Shown in pieces: positions 1-7,746 of a DNA stretch of 64,000 nucleotides. The notes under the pieces were generated by a model that worked only from the letters and a program-made list of their open reading frames with translations, ran no database searches and was not told the origin of the DNA. The position numbers and the translations under genes are program-made. The stretch is from NCBI GenBank assembly GCA_963812525.1, contig CAWEVL010000009.1, positions 124,001 to 188,000 on the forward strand, given 5' to 3'. Position 1 is the stretch's first letter; the number at the start of each line of letters is the position of its first letter. This DNA comes from Bog-756 sp963812525. Its GTDB lineage: Bacteria; Actinomycetota; Acidimicrobiia; Acidimicrobiales; RAAP-2.

Positions 1-257
1 CGGACACGGTCGGCGCCACCGTCGGTGGCGAAGGGATTGGTGCGGGACGATCCCAGGATCGTCCCACCCCTGGTCAGAATGGACCGGCACTGTTCAGTGT
101 CGAGCGAGACGGTTCTGCTCTCGAGGAGACCACCCCAGCCGTCGAGAATGCCCACGAACTCGTCGCCATGATGGACGACACCGCCGAGCACCACGGCTCG
201 GATGACCGCGTTCAACCCCGGACAGTCACCCCCACCGGTGAGCAGGCCGATCCGCAT
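1..257 (-). CDS. pfkA: 6-phosphofructokinase, N-terminal part (cut by window edge)
   Basis: Phosphorylates fructose 6-phosphate in glycolysis. Only the first 85 residues lie inside the window; the gene continues beyond base 1. The ATG at 257 is preceded by GAGGAC. The translation starts MRIGLLTGGGDCPGLNAVIR, the nucleotide-binding loop of PfkA, followed by GILDGWGGLLE near residue 36 and RGGTILGSSRTNPF near residue 63, all typical of the ATP- or PPi-dependent PfkA family. The catalytic TID motif would lie outside the window, so ATP versus pyrophosphate use cannot be judged. It is divergent from the PAS-domain gene, with about 200 bp between them. The family is secure because three consecutive signature motifs are in frame. 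Confidence 0.9.
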   Translation of the reverse strand, partial: MRIGLLTGGGDCPGLNAVIRAVVLGGVVHHGDEFVGILDGWGGLLESRTVSLDTEQCRSILTRGGTILGSSRTNPFATDGGADRV

Positions 258-456
258 GTCCTCATGATAGGGACCGGCCCAGCCCGGTACGTCGGCCACG
301 TCGGAGTGGGTCACCGTCGACCTCGTCGACCGACCGTGACGGTGCTGAGCATCGCCAGAACGGGGCTTGCCGCCGCCCTGGGGGCCGGCACTTGGCAGGC
401 CGGCTCCCATCGGCAACGATGTGCGTACTGTCGATGACCCGGGTGGAGGAGGCGTC

Positions 457-888
457 ATGAGTGATCCGCTAGGCACGCCGGGCTCACCGAAGAGCTTGCC
501 GCTCATCCTCGCCCGGGAGCTGGCGTCCAATCTGGCCACGCCGATGTTCCTGCTGGACGCCGGAGGCATGCTGGTCTACTACAACGACGCGGCGGCCACC
601 GTCCTCGGGACCCCGTTTGCGAAGCTCGGTGAGACTCCGTCTGGTGAGTTCGGCGAATCCCTGCATCTCGCCACCCCTGATGGCCGACCGCTTCGTCGGC
701 GTGACTCACCGGCCGGAATTGCCTTCTTCGAACGTCGGCCGGCCCATGAGACGCTCCTGGCCTCGTCCTTCGACGGGGAGCGCCGACAGTATGAGGCGAC
801 GGCCTACCCGTTGATCGGGGCGGAGGGCGAGATGCACGGGGTCGTGTCCGTCTTCTGGGAGTCGGCCACCGGGAAGAGCGGCGCCTGA
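457..888 (+). CDS. Small single PAS-domain protein
   Basis: A 143-residue cytoplasmic protein with one PAS fold covering about residues 20-135 (NLATPMFLLDAGGMLVYYND, then the central and C-terminal strands ending HGVVSVFWES). No kinase, HTH or cyclase output domain is attached. The ATG at 457 is chosen because GGAGGAGGC lies just upstream; an in-frame upstream extension has no ribosome-binding site. The stop TGA shares its last A with the ATG of the next gene (TGATG), so the two are translationally coupled. Inference: the PAS unit senses a small ligand or redox state and works with the metallo-hydrolase. No ligand can be named from the sequence. Confidence 0.8.
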   Translation: MSDPLGTPGSPKSLPLILARELASNLATPMFLLDAGGMLVYYNDAAATVLGTPFAKLGETPSGEFGESLHLATPDGRPLRRRDSPAGIAFFERRPAHETLLASSFDGERRQYEATAYPLIGAEGEMHGVVSVFWESATGKSGA

Positions 889-1763
889 TGCAGGCGCGGG
901 TGTGGGGTTGTCGAGGATCAGTAGCCGTGCCCGGGGCCGACACCGTCAAGTACGGGGGGAATACGTCGTGTGTCGAGGTTCGACTGGCAAGCGGGCACGC
1001 GCTCATTCTCGATGCCGGGACCGGCATCCGGCCGCTGGGCGTGCTCATGGTGGACAACCTTCCAACCGAATTGCACATCTTGCTCACCCACCTCCACCTC
1101 GATCACCTGCAAGGCCTCGGGTTCTTCCGCCCGCTCTTCTTGCCCGGACTCGACATTCACATATGGGGTCCGGCCTCACCCGTGCAGCACCTGTCGGAGC
1201 GGATCGCCATGTATCTCTCCCCGCCGCTCTTCCCGGTCCGACTCGGGGACGTCCCTTCCCATGTCACGTTCCATGACGCATCCGAGGAACCGGTGGTCAT
1301 CGGTTCAGCGACGGTTCGAGCCGCCAAGGTCACCCACCAGGGCCCGACGTTGGGTTATCGCATTGAGGAGGGGGGGCGAGTACTCGTCTACCTCCCTGAC
1401 CATGAACCGGCGCTCGGATCAGACCTCGCCGCGGTGCCGGACCACTGGGTCAGCGGGCACGAGATCGCCCACGGCGCCGATGTGCTCCTGCACGATGCCC
1501 AATATCGCGATTGCGAATATGGAGCCCATATCGGCTGGGGCCACTCGGGAATCGCTGCGGTGATGGAGTTCGCCCACAAGACGGGCGCGGGCAATGTGGT
1601 CCTCTTCCACCACGATCCGTACCACACGGACGCCGAACTCGAGGAGCTGCTCGGCGAGGCCAGAGACAAGTGGCCCGGAATGGAGGACCGGATCAACCTG
1701 GCCCATGAGGGCATGACCATCGCGCTGGATGTCGGAGACCCTGTTCGCGTCGGGAACGTCTAA
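888..1763 (+). CDS. Metallo-beta-lactamase fold hydrolase (PhnP/RNase Z-like branch)
   Basis: A 291-residue MBL-fold enzyme. The opening VWGCRGSVAVPG followed by KYGGNTSCVEV and LILDAGTGIRPLG is the pattern of phosphodiesterase-like MBL proteins related to PhnP and RNase Z. The metal motif HLHLDH is at residues 68-73, and further His/Asp ligands are likely in KVTHQGP, YLPDHEP and the C-terminal GWGHSG and LFHHDPYH segments. The expected activity is hydrolysis of a phosphodiester or cyclic phosphate; the substrate is not known. It is coupled to the preceding PAS gene by a one-base overlap, which suggests a sensor/effector pair that is expressed together. Confidence 0.88.
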   Translation: MQARVWGCRGSVAVPGADTVKYGGNTSCVEVRLASGHALILDAGTGIRPLGVLMVDNLPTELHILLTHLHLDHLQGLGFFRPLFLPGLDIHIWGPASPVQHLSERIAMYLSPPLFPVRLGDVPSHVTFHDASEEPVVIGSATVRAAKVTHQGPTLGYRIEEGGRVLVYLPDHEPALGSDLAAVPDHWVSGHEIAHGADVLLHDAQYRDCEYGAHIGWGHSGIAAVMEFAHKTGAGNVVLFHHDPYHTDAELEELLGEARDKWPGMEDRINLAHEGMTIALDVGDPVRVGNV

Positions 1764-1838
1764 CGCCCTGAGCTCTTCGAAACTCCTCAGACCCGGGGTG
1801 GCTCTCCGAGCGGGACAACCACGCAGTCCTTCGTCGAT

Positions 1839-2141
1839 CTAGGTGATCGAGTCTCGATACTCGATGGCTTCCGCGCCGATTGTTGCCCCCGCGGCCATGT
1901 CGATGACGGGAAGGATCTCGTACTTGATCCAGGGAGTGAACTTGGAAACGTCCCTCAGGATGTCCTCTGGATTGTCGGATTCGACGAAAGCGAATCCGCC
2001 TTCTCCGTCCACTCGTTGAACAAACTGATGGAACGTTGAGTTCGGTGAGGGTGTCCACTTGCTGAAGGCAGCAAGTGATCGCTTTGCGGCTTCCTCGGGG
2101 TTGCCGGTCTCACGAGTAACCCACGAGACGACGTATTTCAT
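1839..2141 (-). CDS. DUF3303-type small alpha/beta protein
   Basis: A 100-residue soluble protein starting MKYVVSWVTR, with a strong AAGGAGGCGG ribosome-binding site before the ATG at 2141. The pattern MKYVV...GFAFVESDNPEDI...FTPWIKYEILPVIDM resembles DUF3303, a dimeric alpha/beta-barrel family of unknown function. A diverged paralogue (roughly 30 percent identical by eye) sits at 22773-23090 in the opposite orientation. It converges with the MBL gene. No catalytic residues are obvious; such folds often form small dimers. Confidence 0.75.
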   Translation of the reverse strand: MKYVVSWVTRETGNPEEAAKRSLAAFSKWTPSPNSTFHQFVQRVDGEGGFAFVESDNPEDILRDVSKFTPWIKYEILPVIDMAAGATIGAEAIEYRDSIT

Positions 2142-2474
2142 GATCCGCCTCCTTCGCATCCATGTCCGCCTTGGACAGCCCGAGCCTCTCACGGCAGGAT
2201 GATGCGGGCAAGCGCCCCGCAAACGGGAGGAGGTCAGTGGGGAAACTCCGACGTGGGGATGCGTTCTCCCCGAACCTTCCCTCGCCAGTGCCGCGACCGG
2301 GCCGACTGTCCGGGGACGGGCCGAGCTCCGGATGCCTCAAGCCGCCCAGCTGGGGAACTTCCCACCGTGGTCCCGGCCGGGCGACGGTTCAGGACGAACG
2401 CCCGGCCCCGGCGCCGAACCCCACCGGACCACCGACCAGAAAGTACTGCAGTCATCGGCCCAGGCTGTCGATAG
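2142..2474. other. Intergenic stretch, nothing recognised
   Basis: Divergent spacer between the DUF3303 gene and the NlpC/P60 repeat protein. It must carry both promoters, but I see no clear -10/-35 pair, palindrome or small gene. Open frames crossing it have unlikely amino-acid composition. Confidence 0.5.
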
Positions 2475-3857
2475 ATGGGCATGCCATTGGTGCGATTCCC
2501 GGGTAGGTCGAGGCAGGGTGGCGAGCCCAGGTTGGTCCAGTCGATCCGGAGGCCGGTCGCCGCCGCGGTTCTTCTGGCCTCCATCGTCGGGCTCTCGCTG
2601 TCTGTCGGCGCCGCCCCCGCCACTGCGGCGACCCAGGGTGACCAGATCGCGGCATTCGCCGCCTCCCAGGCCAACGTGCCCTACTGCGACGGTGGCGGTG
2701 GTATCAACGGACCCACCTACGGAGGTGTCGCCGAGCCTGGATGTGGGGCGGGTGCCAAAGGGTACGACTGCATGAGCCTGGTTCAATACGCGGTGTACCA
2801 GGCCACGGGGATCGCCCTGCCGGGTGATGGGAGTCAACCCGGCGGAGTGGGGACGTACCTGGCTCCACAGAGCACGATTGCCGAGGACACGGCAGAGCTC
2901 CTCCCCGGCGACGCCGTCTACTGGGGCGGTAGCGGCATCGACGCCTTCAGTCACTCTGGGATCTATGCGGGGAACGGGACCGTGTGGGATGCCCTGGGGG
3001 TCAACGTTCCGGTGCAGCTTCATACGATGACCTACTTGCGAACGATCTACAGCTACGACGGAGCCATGCGGTACTGGGGTACCGGGGGAGCAACGCCGAC
3101 GACCACATCCGGTGGGCTGGTGACTCCCGTTGTCGGCATGGCGTCGACACCCAGCGGCAACGGCTACTGGTTGACCGATGCTTCCGGAGGGGTGTCTGCG
3201 CACGGATCAGCCGTCAGTTACGGCTCGATGGCCGGCCACCCGTTGAACGCCCCCATTGCCCACATCGTCTCGACCCCGGATGGCGGTGGTTACTGGCTGG
3301 TGGCATCCGACGGAGGAATCTTCACGTTCGGCGATGCCCAGTTCTTCGGCTCCATGGGCGGCCGCCACCTCAATGCCCCGGTGGTTGACATCGCCCCGAC
3401 ACCGGACGGTGGTGGTTACTGGCTCGTCGCATCCGACGGGGGGATCTTCTCCTTCGGAGATGCTCCCTTCCGGGGGTCGATGGGCGGGCAGCATCTCAAC
3501 GCCCCGATCGTCGGCATCAGCACCGACGACGTCACCGGGGGATATTGGGAGGTCGCGACCGACGGTGGCATCTTCTCCTTCGGCGCACCCTTTCTGGGCG
3601 GCACCGGCGGCCTCCGCCTCAACCGACCGGTGAACGGGATGGCCTCGCTGCCCAACGGTCAGGGCTATCTGTTCGTCGCCTCCGACGGGGGGATCTTCTC
3701 GGAGGGCGACGCCGTGTTCCACGGGTCGATGGGCGGAACCAGTCTCAACGCCCCGGTCGTGGGGATGGCCGCCGACCCGGGAACCGGCGGCTACTGGTTG
3801 GTGGCCTCCGATGGAGGCGTGTTCAGCTTCGACGCGCCGTTCGACGGCGCAGGCTGA
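2475..3857 (+). CDS. Secreted NlpC/P60 peptidase with C-terminal DGGIF repeats
   Basis: A 460-residue exported protein. A signal peptide covers about residues 22-51 (RRPVAAAVLLASIVGLSLSV...APATA). An NlpC/P60 domain follows at about 55-185, with the nucleophile in YDCMSL (C99) and the histidine in HSGIYAG (H160); a third polar residue is not certain. The rest is six to seven tandem units of about 40 residues (GYWLVASDGGIF.FGDA.F.GSMGG..LNAPVV), probably a beta-propeller or beta-helix-like wall- or ligand-binding module. Such repeats are, to my knowledge, abundant in Acidimicrobiia. Likely role: cleavage of cell-wall peptides. The start is uncertain: no clear Shine-Dalgarno precedes the ATG at 2475, and a TTG about 57 bases downstream would also keep the signal peptide. 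Confidence 0.82.
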   Translation: MGMPLVRFPGRSRQGGEPRLVQSIRRPVAAAVLLASIVGLSLSVGAAPATAATQGDQIAAFAASQANVPYCDGGGGINGPTYGGVAEPGCGAGAKGYDCMSLVQYAVYQATGIALPGDGSQPGGVGTYLAPQSTIAEDTAELLPGDAVYWGGSGIDAFSHSGIYAGNGTVWDALGVNVPVQLHTMTYLRTIYSYDGAMRYWGTGGATPTTTSGGLVTPVVGMASTPSGNGYWLTDASGGVSAHGSAVSYGSMAGHPLNAPIAHIVSTPDGGGYWLVASDGGIFTFGDAQFFGSMGGRHLNAPVVDIAPTPDGGGYWLVASDGGIFSFGDAPFRGSMGGQHLNAPIVGISTDDVTGGYWEVATDGGIFSFGAPFLGGTGGLRLNRPVNGMASLPNGQGYLFVASDGGIFSEGDAVFHGSMGGTSLNAPVVGMAADPGTGGYWLVASDGGVFSFDAPFDGAG

Positions 3858-4021
3858 CGCCCCAGCCCCCGATCGGCCGGTGATGCCGATGGTCGCTCCT
3901 GGTGGGGCGACCCCCAGCTGATCGGGAGGCCTGCTCAGCCGCCGGCGCGCCCGGCACCGGACGGCGCCCTCCTCGACCAGGTGTTACCTTGCCATCATCG
4001 GTGAGGTGCCGAGGAGGCGAG

Positions 4022-4151
4022 ATGCAGGCCATGCGCACAGACTGGCCGCGCCAAGCCCGGGGGGCTCGACCGTCGGGCGCGTCCGCGCTCACGGGGTGTG
4101 CCGTGGCCCTCGCCCTCGCCCTTCTCCCTGACCATGGCGATGTGGTCCCCC
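4022..4151 (+). other. Out-of-frame signal peptide segment of the glycosidase below
   Basis: The ATG at 4022 has an excellent ribosome-binding site (GAGGAGGCGAG) and opens a typical signal peptide (MQAMRTDWPRQARG, then SALTGCAVALALALL). This is in a different frame from the mature enzyme. Deleting one C from the run of five at 4147-4151 joins the two frames as ...GDVVPVAGAGAGH. I infer that this is the real N-terminus and that the extra C is a sequencing error or a recent mutation. Confidence 0.6.
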
Positions 4152-6227
4152 GTGGCCGGCGCCGGCGCCGGCCATCGGGCTGCGGCACGCCCGGGTCGGC
4201 ACCACGGTGCGGGACCGGACGAGAGTGCCGGCCCGGCCAGCCAGTACGACTGCACGTTCAACGTGTCCACCGACGCCTTCACCGGGGCGGACGGCTCGGC
4301 CTCGGCCATCGGCTGGGCGGGGAACCATCAAGGGGTTGTCACCTGCCTCGGGGGCACCTTCCTGGTCCAAGACGGCCTGCAACGCGACTACGGATTCGGG
4401 CTCTACCGGGGCGGCCGGACCACCTGGGGGGCGGCCGACGGCTACCTTCCGGCACAGATCACGTCCTTTCGCCATCGGGGAGCACTCGTGACGATTACCG
4501 AGTTTGCTGACCGGGTGGTCCTGGGTGGGGATGCCTATGTCGCCGTCTACGCCCGGGTGGCGGTGGCGAACTCGACCGGTCACGTGGTCCGGGCCGATCC
4601 CGGGGCGTCACCCGGCTTGCTGCCCATTGCCTCGGGCCCCGACCTGGTGGCGTCCGACTCGGAGTCAGTCCACGACTACGTCGTGGCGGTGGACCGCTTC
4701 GGCGGCGACTACCCGTGGCCTTCGGATCAAGCGCTGGTGGATGCCGGCGGCTTCGACCAGCACTTCAGCCATATGCAGTCCTTCTGGGACAGCCAGCTGG
4801 ATCAGATCGCCGCCATCGATGTCCCCGATGCGGCCCTCGTCGACGCCTATCGGAGTGGATTCATCTACACCCAGATCGCCCGGAGCGGCCAGGACCTGAA
4901 CACCGGTGTGAACGGCTACGAGAGCGAGTTCAGCCATGACGTGGTGGGCATCCTCACCAATCTGTTCACCCAGGGCTACTTCACCAGTGCCCGGGATCTC
5001 CTTCTCGAATTCCGCAATGTGGTTGGCTCGCAAGGCCAGTACGTGGATGGCGTCTGGACGTACGCGGTCCCCTGGGCGGTGTATCTGCTGAAGACCGGTG
5101 ATCTGGGGTTCGTTCGGGCGAATTTCGCGAGCGAGGGCCCCCTGAGCGGTGCCCAACCGAGCATCGAGGACACGGCCCACCGCCTGGTGGCCGACCGCAC
5201 CGGTCCGCTCGGGACCATGGAGGCCACGGACGACATCGACACCCAGGGATACTGGACCACCGACGACTACGAGGCGCTGCTGGGTCTGGCGGCCTACCGC
5301 TATCTCGCCGTGGCCGTGGGGAACACCACCGAAGCCACGTGGGCCACCCAGGAGTACGACCAGCTGCTGCATGCGACCAACGCGGTGCTGACGGCCACGA
5401 TCCGGCACTTCGGGCTCGACTATCTCCCCTGTTCGATTCTCCAGCCCAACACGGCCAATCGATGCGCCAATCCCGAGGATGCCAACTGGACATCCCCGTT
5501 CGGCAACTGGGCATGGGAGGGCTACCTGTTGGGTGCCCAGCGCTCCGGCCCCGGCATCTCGCTGATCGACGCCACCTACCGCTACGGATTCCGCCGTCTG
5601 CACGGGCTCCTTCCTCCCAACACCACCGGCGGATTCCCCGACGACTTCTATTCGTCTGCGTACAACGCCGCCGAAGGGTCGGCCGGGCTGGCCACGCGGC
5701 ACCATCGGGACCAGGGGATACTCGGGTACGAGTTCATGATCGAGAACAGCCAAAGCGGCCCGATGTCCTGGTGGGAGAGCTCCACCGCTCCCTCGCCACT
5801 GAATTCATGGGTCGGCCGGCATCCCGCCGCCGGCCAAGGATCGTCCCCCCATGCCTGGGGCATGGCCGGAGCCAACAAGGTCCTCTTGGACTCACTGGTG
5901 GCGCAACGATCGGACGGTGCCCTCATCGTCGGGCGAGGGGTGCCGGACCGCTGGCTCGGTCACCGCGAGCCGCTCGCCGTGACCAACTTTCCGACCGTAG
6001 ACGGTCGGCGACTGAGCCTGACCATCTCGTCGGCCGGTCGATCGGTGTCACTCCTGCTCCGGGGTCGACTACCGACCGGACCGACCCTGTTTCAGTTGCC
6101 CGCGTTCGTGGGCAACGTGGCCGGCGTTTCGGTGGGAACGGTGGACGAGGCTTCCGGGACCATCACCATCGGCCCCGGTACGAGGGGGGTGACGGTCGAG
6201 CTCCGGCGGCCGCCCGGCCCGGCATGA
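4098..6227 (+). CDS. Secreted glycoside hydrolase, six-hairpin (alpha/alpha barrel) type
   Basis: The 709-codon main frame encodes a large extracellular enzyme. Residues about 50-220 form a beta-sandwich-like N-terminal part; 230-590 look like an alpha/alpha six-hairpin barrel, with many aromatic and acidic residues (NTGVNGYESEFSHDVVG, TMEATDDIDTQGYWTTDDYE, NWAWEGYLLG), and a short beta-rich C-terminus follows. This resembles glucoamylase- or trehalase-like families, but I cannot assign a GH number or substrate. Catalytic acids are probably among E/D in ESEFSHD and EATDDID. The nominal GTG start at 4098 has no ribosome-binding site; the true start is probably the ATG at 4022, with a one-base insertion at 4147-4151. 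The following secreted copper monooxygenase is in the same orientation. Confidence 0.72.
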   Translation: MPWPSPSPFSLTMAMWSPVAGAGAGHRAAARPGRHHGAGPDESAGPASQYDCTFNVSTDAFTGADGSASAIGWAGNHQGVVTCLGGTFLVQDGLQRDYGFGLYRGGRTTWGAADGYLPAQITSFRHRGALVTITEFADRVVLGGDAYVAVYARVAVANSTGHVVRADPGASPGLLPIASGPDLVASDSESVHDYVVAVDRFGGDYPWPSDQALVDAGGFDQHFSHMQSFWDSQLDQIAAIDVPDAALVDAYRSGFIYTQIARSGQDLNTGVNGYESEFSHDVVGILTNLFTQGYFTSARDLLLEFRNVVGSQGQYVDGVWTYAVPWAVYLLKTGDLGFVRANFASEGPLSGAQPSIEDTAHRLVADRTGPLGTMEATDDIDTQGYWTTDDYEALLGLAAYRYLAVAVGNTTEATWATQEYDQLLHATNAVLTATIRHFGLDYLPCSILQPNTANRCANPEDANWTSPFGNWAWEGYLLGAQRSGPGISLIDATYRYGFRRLHGLLPPNTTGGFPDDFYSSAYNAAEGSAGLATRHHRDQGILGYEFMIENSQSGPMSWWESSTAPSPLNSWVGRHPAAGQGSSPHAWGMAGANKVLLDSLVAQRSDGALIVGRGVPDRWLGHREPLAVTNFPTVDGRRLSLTISSAGRSVSLLLRGRLPTGPTLFQLPAFVGNVAGVSVGTVDEASGTITIGPGTRGVTVELRRPPGPA

Positions 6228-6334
6228 TCATCGCGGCACGACCTGGGTGCCCCGCTCTGGCCACAGATCGGCCGTGCCCCACGGGGGCGGTGGGCGCCCC
6301 AGCCGGCGATCCGTCGGGACGATAGCCTGACCCG

Positions 6335-7477
6335 GTGCGGTTTCGACGACCGGCGCTTGCTCTCGCCACCTTGGGGCTGACAGTCGCCACTCTGGCTGCC
6401 GGAGGAGTGGGTGGTGCCGCTTCGGGCGCCTCGAGTTCGACCCCGCCCGTGACCAGTACCTCCCTCCGGATGCCGGAGGCCTACCAGCCGCGGGCGGCGC
6501 CGGGGACGACCGATGACTATCACTGCTCGCTCCTGAATCCGCACCTGACATCGAACTCGTACATCGTCTCCAGCCAATTCGTCCCCGGAAGCAACGAGGA
6601 TCACCACGCCGCGCTGTTCCTGGTACCACCGTCGCTCGCCGTCATGGCCGAACGGGACAATGAGGTCGGGAAGGGGTGGACGTGTTTCGGGGAGGGAGCG
6701 CTGCCGAACACGGCCCTCGCCGGGCTGGCGGCGGTCCCCCTGCTCAGCTTCTGGGCCCCGGGTCACGGGGCAGATGATCTGCCGAAGGGGACCGGGGTGG
6801 CGCTTCCCGCCGGGAGCCTGGTCATCATGCAGGTCCACTACAACCTGCTCGTCGGCGACAGGCCGGTGAGGGACACCCTGGTCCTCCACACGGTGCCCAC
6901 TGCCACCCACCTCCTGCCCCTCCATCTCAACCTGATGCTCGCGCCACCCGACATTCCCTGCCCGGCCGGCGTCACCGGCCCCCTGTGCAACCGCGCCGCT
7001 TCTCTGGCTGACCAGGGTCGCCGTTTCGGCCAGACCGCGGTGGACGAGGTGAACGGCATCGAGGCCCTCTGTGGGAACGACCCGTCCGATCCACCGACGG
7101 GGGACACGACATCGTGCCGGTCGTCGATCGGAAAGAGCGGTTACATCGTCCGGGTGCAGGCCCACATGCACCTCTTGGGGCAGCGCTTCACCATGGTGCT
7201 CAATCCGGGAACGCCGGAGGCGAGGACCATCCTGAACGTTCCCAGCTACAACTTCCACGATCAACGGTCCTACAACCTGGCGACGCCCATCCACGTGACC
7301 GCCGGGGAGCCGGTGCAGGTGTCCTGTTCCTACGACCCCACCCTGGCCCAGGAACTCCCGGTGCTGCGCAAGGCTCCGCCCCACTTCGTCACCTGGGGCG
7401 ACGGGTCGACGGACGAAATGTGCATCGGTCTGGCGTGGACCTCTGCCGTCCTCCCCAACACTCACGACCCCGTCTGA
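6335..7477 (+). CDS. Secreted copper type II monooxygenase, PHM-like
   Basis: A 380-residue exported enzyme with a signal peptide at about residues 1-30. It has the two-domain architecture of ascorbate-dependent copper monooxygenases such as peptidylglycine alpha-hydroxylating monooxygenase (PHM) and dopamine beta-monooxygenase. All six copper ligands can be placed: CuH site H90, H91 and H168 (DHHAALF and QVHYN), CuM site H277, H279 (AHMHLLG) and M362 (DEMCIG). The leading DDYHC at 60-64 also fits the family. Expected reaction: O2-dependent hydroxylation of a C-H bond outside the cytoplasm using an external reductant; the substrate is unknown. The GTG start at 6335 has a weak Shine-Dalgarno. 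It lies 107 bp after the secreted glycosidase, so co-transcription is plausible. Confidence 0.9.
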   Translation: MRFRRPALALATLGLTVATLAAGGVGGAASGASSSTPPVTSTSLRMPEAYQPRAAPGTTDDYHCSLLNPHLTSNSYIVSSQFVPGSNEDHHAALFLVPPSLAVMAERDNEVGKGWTCFGEGALPNTALAGLAAVPLLSFWAPGHGADDLPKGTGVALPAGSLVIMQVHYNLLVGDRPVRDTLVLHTVPTATHLLPLHLNLMLAPPDIPCPAGVTGPLCNRAASLADQGRRFGQTAVDEVNGIEALCGNDPSDPPTGDTTSCRSSIGKSGYIVRVQAHMHLLGQRFTMVLNPGTPEARTILNVPSYNFHDQRSYNLATPIHVTAGEPVQVSCSYDPTLAQELPVLRKAPPHFVTWGDGSTDEMCIGLAWTSAVLPNTHDPV

Positions 7478-7746
7478 GCAGCTACGCCGCCGACCCGGGT
7501 GCCATAGTCCGGGCTCCGCCGACCTCCTGGCTCGCTCGAGCCGCGGACCCCGGTGATCCGACGACAGCGACGAGCCGAACACGCTCCGTCCGCCGCGGCC
7601 TTCACGTGGGGCGCGGTCTCGCTGTCCATGCATCGTCCCGAGTGTCCCGGTCCCAAGGCGACGATCGAAGCGGCTCCCGCTGGGTGCGGCTTGAGGACGG
7701 CGGAGACCGGTGCAACGATGGACAGGTGCCGCGAGCCGCGCGAACC

